Of a stretch of DNA of 64,000 nt, positions 10,901 through 17,539 are shown piece after piece (position 1 is the first letter of the stretch; each line of letters starts with the position of its first letter). Position numbers and translations under genes: made by a program. The stretch lies in NCBI RefSeq assembly GCF_007097395.1, contig NZ_VKDC01000001.1, positions 193,501-257,500 on the forward strand, in the 5' to 3' direction. The notes beneath the pieces are model-generated. The model had not been told where the DNA came from. It searched no databases and saw only the letters and a program-made list of their open reading frames with translations. The DNA is from Fulvivirga sp. M361 (GTDB taxonomy: Bacteria > Bacteroidota > Bacteroidia > Cytophagales > Cyclobacteriaceae).

Positions 10901-11319
10901 TTACTCAGCTTGGTTATGAACTTTCTACAACTGATTTTCAATATCGTAATTTTGGCGTTAAGAAAGCAACTGGAAAAATTGGAAACATTCTCTCACTTTA
11001 CAATATTGCTGATGCAGCGATCGATGGGAAATATGATATGGCGGCATTAGAAGCTGCAAAATGGGGCTTTAGTCGTACTCCACATGGGGGTTCTTTACTA
11101 CTTCTAGGAGAGGCTTTTGCTGAAATCGGCAAGTCTAAAATGCCGGAAGTTGCACAGGATTTATTAATTAGTTCACAAGCAAATTATATAAAAGCAGTCC
11201 AACTAGATAGACGAGGATTAAGTAAATTATCCAAAACTTATATGGAACGAGCGATACAGCAAGAACAATCCGCCCGGAAAATAATGAATAATTTGTTGAA
11301 ACAGAATACGAGGAAATAA
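4957..11319 (+). CDS. RHS repeat protein with Ig-like repeats, RHS core and variable C-terminal tip
   Basis: I chose ATG 4957, which gives 2120 residues and the signal peptide MNRILSKMMRISLLIFMSIY; an upstream in-frame ATG at 4900 lies inside the previous gene. In order: three Ig/PKD-like units (about residues 25-308), further Ig-like domains to about 590, a DUF6443-like entry (VNRKIDYFDGLGRPIQTI), many YD/RHS repeats interrupted near residues 1095-1250 by a beta-rich insert, then the RHS core. The core motif, around residue 1847, reads LARFYDPWWTVGYTSVDPLA and ends with NPMRYIDKTGM. The last 230 or so residues form a charged, helix-rich tip with no toxin motif I can name. By family analogy the tip is the effector and is released inside the shell. 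Base composition becomes clearly more AT-rich after the core. Confidence 0.88.
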   Translation: MNRILSKMMRISLLIFMSIYCYGQTDVEIKGSTNVDTNNNRSYNIEDWLVVAGIPEDEIEAYDWSVSGSSAGYQIIHGNETYVSIKWINPGTYTIYYEGETEYTTFEGQLSVRVNAVSSPSDLEIEGLTIVNVNNTKTYDIEDWLEDRHIDQNDIETYDWSVSGSSGARQILSENEAYVQIKWKASGTYTIYYEGETDDDDFEGELTVIVTGASANNLEIEGPTTVVANNIRSYDIEDWLDDEQIDEGDIEEYYWSVPGSSGARQILSGNETYVQIKWITPGVYTIYYEGETEYTDFAGQLAVTVNAGQGASNPPSPELITNGICGEQASLKRVGSPLPGVTWYWQGKNPNGTSTSLGSGEYYEPNTSTGSGYYYIRARNNSSGIWSNGSGRSPYVTISGELDLAPDEDIFLSTSSGSSTYCDPGAEMVLSMDYPGSVPDNTLFKLYKDGNYVAERLKVNNSSSELEFNYPGTTDAYKGTTGVYTVTANKDGCSVLLNTSTTITGLTSVVGVVNFSAGETTRCQGAGTTDYNAEALNATSYYWQIDPSEAGGINSSSGLVTWNANFYGTATITVTANGCSSPKAASLTVTVSEWATDSENHIIAWTFKRAGMDLENIPDDQKKVNRKIDYFDGLGRPIQTIMWRASPDGKSIIQPIDYDEFGRVEYNYLPYVNGTTGLYENTFKGVRDLEYESSPQFNFYNETEGIASDEAPYSQNIFEPSHLDRTFKQGAPGSAWQPIPDQTVTTDKVIHYSYEVNTEADKIFLFGIILATDDLILDDDYFSDGELTKTVTTNEEGHAVVEFVDKLGKTVLKRVQVAVNPNMATYTSGEWADTYYVYDDFGDLRYVLPPEAIKEIQTLTLSFPYTPSPTLLARWAFQYKYDGRRRMVEKKVPGAEPIKMIYDDRDRLVLTQDGAQRNNNKWLFTKYDVLNRPIMTGEKVIPTSEATLRDLLDGSDWLQNYAAYETLGGDKFGYTSNSLPKNITTDEILTVTYYDDYTFPHAPTYPFVPELGHIATFDRVKGQVTGTKVKTLDGSNTWLEGVTYYDDRYRVIQSQTQTLLGGVDRVSNRYDFVGNVLQTKTTHTKVSAGAETVNWVSLVNMTDNGGLLTKDAVGYSWNAGASSLQTIAQNSDGSITFSPIADNTKRMIGLSTTDADGNWNTIGFAFYLLQDGTYQIRESGSLNRLTTSFPYAIGDNFKIERDSSEIKYYHNTTLMRTIAAPGSALLVDISVHTPGYTLESVNITNHETITAEESTLTKTFDYDHVDRLINTWHQINDEPTVLLAHSVYNEVGELIEKNLHSEDQGATFAQSMDYRYNIRGWLTSINDATLNGGLPHNDDTGQPRDYFGMNFGYNEDIGIGNQPRYNGDVSGIKWSTDLGLADIDQRANTYTYDVMNRLKSTNHKYQLGTWQNSIAHSVSNINYNLNGSPTEVIRKDLLGQDLDRLSYVYEGNQPVNITDAGDIEGGFKDGNIHASTGINDYSFDDNGNLKKDENKDIIRYSYNHLNLPDSIILTNNRLVKFIYDAYGIKLAQLNYENGALVKRRDYIGEFFYENDTLRYISHEEGRVVMETEGSATYEYTINDRLQNGWLSFTTKTDTWVFEASMESEDAGDEEALFSNVQETRATFSSANHTPGGNEVAELKSSQPIGPALSLHVFPGDTISMEVYAYYEGGNSYSSAAALGTFIGAVAGAFGGVNGGTEAGQQATFDAFDNALGTLGFGGTISDTIPAAYLNYILFDKHLNYKASGFTQISSAANMNHERLAFEDLIMKHEGLLYIYASHESQNGRTFFDDMKVTYAEGPIVGTNTFFPNGGQIDALSFQRPSSPVNRFKYIDRELVDDYGVELYDHLARFYDPWWTVGYTSVDPLADAFESWTPYHYAHSNPMRYIDKTGMSSEDASDGCEGDPDCEKKQQEEQKAQLEKLLQEAKENGNLITIYTAQDGVNQDALSDAKIKLFGESAKRKEKSPGEIFFNLLSKGNDITQLGYELSTTDFQYRNFGVKKATGKIGNILSLYNIADAAIDGKYDMAALEAAKWGFSRTPHGGSLLLLGEAFAEIGKSKMPEVAQDLLISSQANYIKAVQLDRRGLSKLSKTYMERAIQQEQSARKIMNNLLKQNTRK
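5029..5880 (+). repeat. Three tandem Ig/PKD-like coding repeats
   Basis: Three units of roughly 95 codons each contain YDIEDWL, WSV-GSSGARQIL and YTIYYEGET in the same order. Units 2 and 3 are nearly identical over stretches of DNA around 5437-5470 and 5719-5752. This points to recent duplication or gene conversion. They probably act as a stalk or adhesive spacer at the N-terminus of the RHS protein. Confidence 0.8.
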
Positions 11320-11787
11320 ATGAATCAGTCAGTAGTACGCTTATTTATTTTGATATTGAATATCTCAATAATCGGTTGCTCCAAAGTGGATCAAAAAAAA
11401 GAAGTGGCAGTAAGTATGTCGTTTGAAGACTTAAAGATTAAAGCAGATAAATATTATCAAGCTGATGATTACGAAAATGCCCTCAAATTATATACTGATT
11501 TGATCTATCAAGATTCATCTGTTGGAGAATTTTGGTATCGTAGAGGTTATAGTTTAGCACAATTGAATTATCATGAAACATCGGTGCCAGATTACTTAAA
11601 ATCCATTGAATTAGATTATAGAAGGTATGACTCGTATTATACTTTGGGCCTTTATCATGCCACGATTTTGAGAAACGATTCTCTAGCTCATTATTACCTC
11701 AACAAGGCGTTAGAATTGAAGCCAAGTTCGTCAGAAGTGAATGACATATTAAAAACATTGTCGAACTCTGATGAAGTCAATATATAG
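11320..11787 (+). CDS. TPR lipoprotein, candidate immunity protein
   Basis: The ATG directly abuts the RHS stop codon, so the two are almost certainly co-translated. The 155-residue product begins with a lipoprotein signal peptide ending in IIGCSK, with Cys20 or so as the lipidation site. At least two tetratricopeptide-like repeats follow (YYQADDYENALKLYTDLIYQ; then YRRGYSLAQLNYHETSVPDY). A small gene immediately after an RHS tip is usually the immunity gene. TPR proteins bind partners, so neutralising the tip in the periplasm is plausible but unproven. The coding sequence is AT-rich like the tip, not like the RHS core. Confidence 0.7.
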   Translation: MNQSVVRLFILILNISIIGCSKVDQKKEVAVSMSFEDLKIKADKYYQADDYENALKLYTDLIYQDSSVGEFWYRRGYSLAQLNYHETSVPDYLKSIELDYRRYDSYYTLGLYHATILRNDSLAHYYLNKALELKPSSSEVNDILKTLSNSDEVNI

Positions 11788-12124
11788 TAAGCTCTTTTAT
11801 TTTATTTATATCCTTTTAAAGTCGATTGATGGTGGTGGCTTTCCCTATCAGTCAACTGAAACCAGGACATTTACCACAGTTTTAATCCTCTCAGTACTTG
11901 AGCTACTTAATGTAATGACCTTCTTTCCAAACAAGATAGTTGGAGATCAGATCATTGTACCTGCAATCTTAATTTCATTAGTGAATTTTGCTTTGTTTTA
12001 TATTAATAAGAACTATGCTAAGATCGTTTTGGCTTATCAGGATAGGCCTTTAAGCTCTACAGCAAAGATGTTGGCTTTTGGATATATTATTATAACAATT
12101 ATTGCTTTTGCCTGGACAAGGTGA
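11771..12124 (+). CDS. Small membrane protein, second candidate immunity protein
   Basis: This 117-residue protein overlaps the preceding lipoprotein gene by 17 bases. It has about three hydrophobic segments, near residues 35-54, 61-80 and 98-116. No family is recognised. Small multi-pass proteins of this shape are common beside Bacteroidota polymorphic toxins, where they may protect the inner membrane; that is analogy only. No ribosome-binding site of its own is evident, in line with coupling to the upstream gene. Confidence 0.6.
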   Translation: MKSIYSKLFYFIYILLKSIDGGGFPYQSTETRTFTTVLILSVLELLNVMTFFPNKIVGDQIIVPAILISLVNFALFYINKNYAKIVLAYQDRPLSSTAKMLAFGYIIITIIAFAWTR

Positions 12125-12348
12125 GGGTCTATTAACTTACATAATGGCTTCTATCTAAATGATCAAAAAAGTTGGAGAGTGGATTAGACTCAATGAAGAA
12201 GGTGATACAATCAAAGTATAAAATTATTGACTACAAATATTCAACCAATGGTCTATGGCACACGAAAGGAAGCTGAAAAAGCCCTGAAGGAAAAATTGGA
12301 ACGGGGTTGGAAAAAGTCGCGGTTGAAAATTCTGAAGTATTGATGTAA
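12125..12348 (+). pseudogene. Gene debris downstream of the RHS module
   Basis: Short frames with protein-like content follow one another in different phases. One starts at 12160 (MIKKVGEWIRLNEEGDTIKV, then stop). Another, at 12248-12343, encodes GTRKEAEKALKEKLERGWKK. None is long enough to be a gene. The pattern fits a decayed coding region, perhaps an old displaced toxin tip or immunity gene. Confidence 0.3.
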
Positions 12349-12591
12349 CAGCCAACTTATAACACTAATCAACCAAAGACTAAATTACTTCCTGTAGAGT
12401 TTAAGGATGAGGAATTACCGAAAATTAAACCTTACTATAAGTATGAACTGGCTGAGATGTACAACGTCTGCACCAAAACCTTCTCTGCCTGTATCCATAT
12501 GTATCTGGATGATCTCAAACAATTTGGTTATACCAAGCTGCTCTGTCCGGAGATTGTGAGGTTTTTGTCTGAAAGGTTGGGGAAGCCTTAA
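12349..12591 (+). pseudogene. Helix-turn-helix protein remnant without a proper start
   Basis: An open frame follows a TAA at 12346-12348 and runs to the stop at 12589-12591. It encodes LLPVEFKDEELPKIKPYYKY, ELAEMYNVCTKTFSACI and finally FGYTKLLCPEIVRFLSERLG. The layout (YELAEMYNV, a turn, then a C-terminal FLSERLGKP) resembles small Bacteroidota HTH proteins that recognise DNA with one winged or MerR-like domain. The first in-frame ATG, at 12457, would begin inside the HTH, so the gene seems to have lost its 5' end. It is too short to be functional as it stands unless a non-ATG start is used. Confidence 0.45.
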
Positions 12592-12796
12592 GGGTGGACA
12601 AAAAACAAAACTTTAAAGTCAAGTATTCTAAAACGACCATGTAAGGTGGGTACCTGATAAAATGTGTAATTTGACATTTTTAATTATCTTCTACACAGCC
12701 CACTCCCTGATTGGTGGCGATGACATAATGTCTCTGTGCTAGCAAGAGACTGATCGGTTCCAGTTTTGTTCAACTACCATTTTGACCCCACTACCC

Positions 12797-13543
12797 TCAA
12801 AACTTTAACACCTCTTTAAGCACCTGATACCCGGAACGGCTCACAGGTATTTTCTTCCCATCTTTTAACATTGCCAGATAGCTGTCTTTTGTGTAGGCTT
12901 CTATTTTGTCGATCTGTTCCACTGCTATGATGTAGGACCGGTGTACCCGCACAAACCTATGGGTGGGTAAGGAAGATTCCAGGTATTTCATACGAACCTG
13001 CTTCAGGTATTTTTTACCCTCACTGTAGATAGCCACATAGTCATCCTGGGCTTCAAAATATTCAATTTGATCTACTCCGAGAATAACGATCTTGCTACCG
13101 GTACGGATGACGATTCGATCCAGCTGGTCCGTCGTTTCCCGATGTGATTCTACCAGACCATTGACTGGTGAGAGCTCGTTGTTATCTGATCCTATTTTCA
13201 ACCTGGCCTTTTTTAGCGCCTCATTAAAACGGATCTGTGAATAAGGTTTAAGGAGATAGTCGGCAGCATTTTTCTCAAATGCTCTAATCGCAAACTCATC
13301 GTAAGCCGTACTGAAAATAATGGCGGGTGGGTCCTCCAGGAGTTCCAGTAGTTCAAACCCGGTAAGTTTAGGCATTTGTATGTCCAGAAAAAGCAGGTCC
13401 GGCTTGTGCTCATGAATATACTTCACTCCTTCGAAGCCATTAGCACATTCACCGGTTACCTGAAGGTCTGCATGCTCTTTCAAATATGCTTTGACCACAT
13501 CCCGGGCCAATTTCTCATCGTCGATAATTAAAACTTTGATCAT
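12797..13543 (-). CDS. LytTR-family response regulator
   Basis: This 248-residue protein has a receiver domain (residues about 1-120). Its acidic pocket is at IIDDE, the phospho-acceptor is Asp54 in LLFLDIQMP, and Lys is in the LLKPYSQ motif. A C-terminal LytTR DNA-binding domain (about 145-245) contains HRFVRVHRSYIIAVEQID. It is the last gene of a three-gene minus-strand operon, 15 bases after the sensor kinase gene. LytTR regulators of this type control envelope or stress genes in response to the paired kinase. The target genes are unknown. Confidence 0.93.
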   Translation of the reverse strand: MIKVLIIDDEKLARDVVKAYLKEHADLQVTGECANGFEGVKYIHEHKPDLLFLDIQMPKLTGFELLELLEDPPAIIFSTAYDEFAIRAFEKNAADYLLKPYSQIRFNEALKKARLKIGSDNNELSPVNGLVESHRETTDQLDRIVIRTGSKIVILGVDQIEYFEAQDDYVAIYSEGKKYLKQVRMKYLESSLPTHRFVRVHRSYIIAVEQIDKIEAYTKDSYLAMLKDGKKIPVSRSGYQVLKEVLKF

Positions 13544-13558
13544 AAAATGAGCTATAAA

Positions 13559-14638
13559 CTACGAAACATTATCCGAAGCATCCATGAGATATTCATTTTG
13601 AGGGATCAACAGATGCACAGCAAAATTTGTTTTATCCTTTTCTATTGTCACCAGGTCAGGTATTCCGTAAATCAATTCCAGTCTGTTCCGCACATTTTTC
13701 AGCCCGATACCTTTTCCCTTTTGAGGTATGGCCCTGCAATCATAATTATTGATCACACTCACATGCAAATTACCGGAACCACAATGGCATTCTATCCTCA
13801 TGGAGACACCATCCAGTTGTTCATACACCCCATATTTAATGGCATTTTCATATAAAGGTTGCAAGATCATATTGGGTAACGTCATCTGCATGCACTTATC
13901 GTCTATATCAGTAGATATCTCGAGTCGTTCTCCAAACCTTACTTTTTCAATATCCAGGTATAACTCCATACGTTCCAACTCCTGGCTAACTGTAAGTAAC
14001 TCCTCATTATTTTTACCTAATGATGACCGTAAAAATTCGGATAACTTAATGACCATTTCACGTGCTTTTTCCGGCTCCGTGATCGTTAATGAGCTTATAG
14101 AATTCAAACTGTTGAATATAAAATGTGGATTGATCTGAAATTTAAGCATGTCAAGCTCAGACTGCTTCAAAAGTGATTGCAGCTCCAGTTCTTCCGCTTC
14201 CTTTTGTCGTAGGTTTTGATTGTATTTAAGCAGGTAATAGATCATAACGATCACAGCCAGTATCAAGGAGCCTATTAATATGCGCCAGGGGAGTGTGTTC
14301 AAGAGAAACTCATGATATTCCACCCCTTTCGTCAAAATATTGTCCAGAAGACCGTAGCTACCATAGCTGAAGAGAGCGACAGAAATCAACACTGCCAGAC
14401 TGAGATTGAGGATCAGTGTAGTAATTCCACCATCATCTTTAGGCGACAGGTATTGCACGATATACCAAAAGCCTAACCCCAGGCCAATGAGCGGAATGTT
14501 ATGCACTGCGCTGTCGGTAAGGGATACCATGAGATTAAAATCGAAACCTATATACAAAAAAGCAGTGTAAGCAGCTATGATCGCTGCCCACACTGTCAGG
14601 TAGATGAATAATATTTTACCGGAGAAAGGATGCTTCAC
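13559..14638 (-). CDS. LytS-like sensor histidine kinase
   Basis: This 359-residue protein has about four N-terminal membrane segments (to about residue 140). A short coiled coil follows, then a His_kinase domain with the phospho-acceptor region KFQINPHFIFNSLNSISSL, His171. A HATPase region contains LQPLYENAIKYGV (N box) and GKGIGLKNVRNRL (G box). The start is a GTG that directly abuts the TAA of the upstream LiaF-like gene, so translation is coupled. It is the cognate kinase of the adjacent LytTR regulator. No separate ligand-binding domain is visible, so the membrane region or the LiaF-like partner probably senses the signal. Confidence 0.92.
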   Translation of the reverse strand: MKHPFSGKILFIYLTVWAAIIAAYTAFLYIGFDFNLMVSLTDSAVHNIPLIGLGLGFWYIVQYLSPKDDGGITTLILNLSLAVLISVALFSYGSYGLLDNILTKGVEYHEFLLNTLPWRILIGSLILAVIVMIYYLLKYNQNLRQKEAEELELQSLLKQSELDMLKFQINPHFIFNSLNSISSLTITEPEKAREMVIKLSEFLRSSLGKNNEELLTVSQELERMELYLDIEKVRFGERLEISTDIDDKCMQMTLPNMILQPLYENAIKYGVYEQLDGVSMRIECHCGSGNLHVSVINNYDCRAIPQKGKGIGLKNVRNRLELIYGIPDLVTIEKDKTNFAVHLLIPQNEYLMDASDNVS

Positions 14639-15346
14639 TTATCGGCTAAATTTAACTTCACCTCCACCAAACATTACGAAACCTTTTACTATTAATACTT
14701 TGTCAGGGTTGGGCACCACCTGAACACTTGATTTACGTTTATCGGTAAATCCTCCCAGGATGGAAAACACTTCTACACGCACGGACCAATCTGCCGGCAC
14801 ACGAATTTCAGTTCCCCCGAACATTACGAATACGTCCAGTTCATTAACGCCTTCTGCAAGCTGGGCATTGGTGAGGCTTATCTCCGACCCTCCAAATAAG
14901 GCCGTTATCTTACCTCCTTTGAAGTTTTGCGAATCGACCACTCGTTCTCTCCCTCCGAAGATCGCAAAGTCATCTATGTAGTCCAGGTCATTTTTTTTTT
15001 CAGCATCCCATTTAGACTTCTTATTACGTCTTAATATCAGCGAAACACCAATAACGATGATAACAACCGGCCAGAAGACCCGTAAGATATCCCGGAAATC
15101 AAAATAATAGAATTCTTCCAGCAGAAAGACCCCGCCAATAGCGATCATAATGATACCCGGCTCCGGTTTCTTCCGTCCAAAAATAAAGTAAGTACCCAGC
15201 GCGATCAGAAAGGTTTTCCAGTTAAAGAGGTAACGTGAATAGTAGTATGGAATAATGTCCAGGTTATCCAACAACCATACAGACCCTATCAGTATGAATA
15301 AACCTCCTAACCAGATCCTTTTGTCGCTTGTATGATTTTCTCCCAT
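14639..15346 (-). CDS. LiaF-like membrane protein (LiaF transmembrane plus DUF2154-type C-terminus)
   Basis: This 235-residue protein has a hydrophobic N-terminal half with about four membrane segments, including IWLGGLFILIGSVWLLDNL and an IIMIAIGGVFLLEEFYYF segment. The C-terminal beta-repeat half reads FAIFGGRERVV, ITALFGGSEISL and VFVMFGGTEIRVP. That is the pattern of LiaF and of cell-wall-active-antibiotic response proteins. LiaF proteins modulate a neighbouring sensor kinase. Here the gene is first in an operon with a LytS kinase and LytTR regulator, so it is probably an accessory sensor or inhibitor of that pair. A run of ten A residues lies inside the coding strand. Confidence 0.85.
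   Translation of the reverse strand: MGENHTSDKRIWLGGLFILIGSVWLLDNLDIIPYYYSRYLFNWKTFLIALGTYFIFGRKKPEPGIIMIAIGGVFLLEEFYYFDFRDILRVFWPVVIIVIGVSLILRRNKKSKWDAEKKNDLDYIDDFAIFGGRERVVDSQNFKGGKITALFGGSEISLTNAQLAEGVNELDVFVMFGGTEIRVPADWSVRVEVFSILGGFTDKRKSSVQVVPNPDKVLIVKGFVMFGGGEVKFSR
14991..15000 (-). repeat. Ten-base A homopolymer inside the LiaF-like gene
   Basis: The plus strand has T10, so the coding strand has A10, encoding part of EKKND between the membrane half and the FGG-repeat half. The frame is intact in this sequence. Slippage would remove the C-terminal domain. Confidence 0.9.
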
Positions 15347-15532
15347 GATATTTTGTGTTTTTGTTATTCAATTTTACTGCAGATCAACATGATTCGTTAC
15401 AGGTTATCGGTAAACACCGGACCGACATCGGGGAATGACGAAAAATTTCAGGTCAGGAGATTCACGATGATAAAATTAAACCGTTATTTGCAGTTCATTG
15501 AATGTATGTAAAGCCCGGGAAACACTGTTTTT

Positions 15533-15892
15533 ATGATACACAAGATCATACAGGTGATATTATTCTTACTATTCCTATCCTTTGCCGCCTTACAGTACAA
15601 TGATCCGGACCCATATGGTTGGATAGCCATCTATGGTAGCATAGCCATAGCATTTTTGTTAAGTGCTCTGGGCAAATACCGAAAAGAAATAGTTGCCGGT
15701 ATTATGTTACTGGTTTTGGGGGCAGCACTCTGGCATCTTCCCGGGTTCATTACTTATTTATATTCTCCTGACAAGGAAGCGCTGTTTGGAGAAATGACCC
15801 ATGACCGTCCTTACGTAGAAACCACAAGAGAATTTCTTGGACTCATGATCGGTGGAGTAGCTTTACTTTACCTGCTACGGAGCGGCAGATAA
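15533..15892 (+). CDS. Transmembrane 220 (TMEM220) family protein
   Basis: This 119-residue integral membrane protein has three or four hydrophobic helices. It carries the family's conserved start LFLSFAALQYNDPDPYGWIA, followed by a second helix pair. The family is widespread and uncharacterised biochemically. It stands alone between the divergent LiaF operon and the lipoprotein gene. The length is normal for the family. Confidence 0.82.
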   Translation: MIHKIIQVILFLLFLSFAALQYNDPDPYGWIAIYGSIAIAFLLSALGKYRKEIVAGIMLLVLGAALWHLPGFITYLYSPDKEALFGEMTHDRPYVETTREFLGLMIGGVALLYLLRSGR

Positions 15893-16030
15893 CTACCTTT
15901 CCCGTAATACATTCCAAATAGCATAGTCTCCAAGTTAGCATCTTACTAAGTTGTTCTTCCCTTCTCCGACGTTTTCCAACTTCCGGGTTAAATAAAGTGT
16001 CAATAGGATATGGTATTTAACAAAAAACAA

Positions 16031-17203
16031 ATGAAAAAGACCTTTTTATATGTTTTGGCTCTGATAGCCTTTTCATGTGACGACGACGATGCGGGGTCAA
16101 CCAAACTGACCCGGTCTGCCCTGGCCATGGTACACTATTCGGGAGCGATAGCTGCCGATGGCTGTGGTTGGCTTCTTGCTATGGATTCGGTATCCTACAA
16201 ACCGACGAACCTTCCTGAAATTTTTGAGAACGATGGATTATTCATAGTATCGACGTTTAACATACTTTCAGAACGAGAAGCTTGCGGATTAAATCAGAAC
16301 GGTCCTCAACGCGTAAATATCCAAAAGCTACCCAATGATAATACGGTAGAAGTTTTCTGGGACCAGACACAATGTGCCGATCCCTGGAATACCGATAAAG
16401 GAATAGGGTCGGATAAAGGCACTGCCGAAGCACTGGCTGATTACCTGGCCGAACGCAATATTGATGTCTTCAGCATCAACTTTGTAGACTATGCAGATGG
16501 CAAAGCATTCTGTGCTGCCTGCTCCTGTCATAGCGGCAAACGTATTTACGTAAGAATTTTTGCCGATGACCTGGATAAAGCCACCGATCTGGGATTTATC
16601 GCCAGCGCCTGTACCACCCGAAATCCTATGGAAAATGTGAGTTGGTTAAACGAACTACAAGGTCAGTTACTGGCTTCCACGCAACCGGCAGGAACGCGCA
16701 TTACACAATACCAATACAATGAAGAATGTGTTTTCCTGGTCGACCTGTGCTACCAATGCGAGGACGGCTTACAAACGGTATATAATTACCAAAAAGAAAA
16801 GATCTGCGAATTCGGAGGTATTGCCGGTATAAATACTTGCCCGGACTTTTTCGAACAGGCTACCGGCGAGCTTGTGATCTGGGATAATGTAACTACCGAA
16901 AACCTTCAGGGAAAGTGGCATATGCTCAGTCATGAATGTTGCTTACTCAGCCAGGAAAGCTTTAGCAGAGATCAGATCGTTTGGGAATTCCTGCCTGACG
17001 GCACAGTGAAAGTGGCTATCAACATAGCGTTGCCTGAGAACAGTCCATTGCCAATTACCACTGACGGTAACTTTGATTATGTAACCAATACCGGAAAGCT
17101 TACAGTGAACAAGATGACCTACGATCTAAGGTTTGAATCAGGTGTGTTGGTACTTTCTGATTCCCCTGAATCAGACGGCCCCATCATTCGGTTTGTGAAG
17201 TGA
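16031..17203 (+). CDS. Cys-rich lipoprotein with a C-terminal lipocalin-like region
   Basis: I chose ATG 16031 over the in-frame ATG at 16010 because it begins a clean lipoprotein signal (MKKTFLYVLALIAFSCDDDD, lipid Cys at residue 16). The mature protein (about 375 residues) starts with a module containing AADGCGWLLAMDSVSYKPTN and EACGLN, seen in other Bacteroidota lipoproteins. A middle part rich in Cys follows (AFCAACSCHSGKRIYVRI; VDLCYQCEDG). The last 95 or so residues (LQGKWHMLSHECC, VWEFLPDGTVKV, GKLTVNKMTYDLRFESGVLV) look like a lipocalin-type barrel. The function is unknown. More than ten cysteines suggest disulfides outside the cytoplasm. Confidence 0.75.
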   Translation: MKKTFLYVLALIAFSCDDDDAGSTKLTRSALAMVHYSGAIAADGCGWLLAMDSVSYKPTNLPEIFENDGLFIVSTFNILSEREACGLNQNGPQRVNIQKLPNDNTVEVFWDQTQCADPWNTDKGIGSDKGTAEALADYLAERNIDVFSINFVDYADGKAFCAACSCHSGKRIYVRIFADDLDKATDLGFIASACTTRNPMENVSWLNELQGQLLASTQPAGTRITQYQYNEECVFLVDLCYQCEDGLQTVYNYQKEKICEFGGIAGINTCPDFFEQATGELVIWDNVTTENLQGKWHMLSHECCLLSQESFSRDQIVWEFLPDGTVKVAINIALPENSPLPITTDGNFDYVTNTGKLTVNKMTYDLRFESGVLVLSDSPESDGPIIRFVK

Positions 17204-17280
17204 TTTTCTGAATAAAATGATCTTGAATACAGACTTAAACTATACACAAGTCTCCATTTTATGAACGGCCATTAAGATCT

Positions 17281-17363
17281 TAACTACGAAGGAGTCAAAA
17301 AACATTATGAATGACTTTCATTCACCAATGTAATTGCTCCCATAACTGACTCCTTTGTAGTTA
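17281..17363. other. Nested inverted repeat between the lipoprotein gene and fumC
   Basis: The outer arms at 17281-17297 and 17347-17363 (TAACTACGAAGGAGTCA and its near-complement) match at all but one base. Inside them CATTATGAATGA (about 17304-17315) pairs imperfectly with TCATTCACCAATG (about 17319-17331). There is no T-tract directly after it, so a simple terminator is not obvious. It could be a small MITE-like element or a structured leader. Confidence 0.6.
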
Positions 17364-17495
17364 TTTACTCAATTTAAAGTTCGCTAAAACTCCTGAAAAA
17401 CTCCCCTTGTCCCTAAGCTTCTACCTAAGCTCTTTTTTACGCATAATTCCAGTGCTAATCTCTGGTAAATACGACATAAACAGCAATCTATTTTT

Positions 17496-17503
17496 TAACT
17501 TTG
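17496..17503 (+). promoter_or_regulatory. Putative Bacteroidota -7 promoter box of fumC
   Basis: TAACTTTG matches the TAnnTTTG consensus and lies 37 bases before the chosen fumC start. No clear TTG is present at the -33 position, so the call rests on the -7 box and on placement. Confidence 0.5.
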
Positions 17504-17539
17504 CGCTGCAAAAAAACACGCATTAAAAGCCAATTAAAA

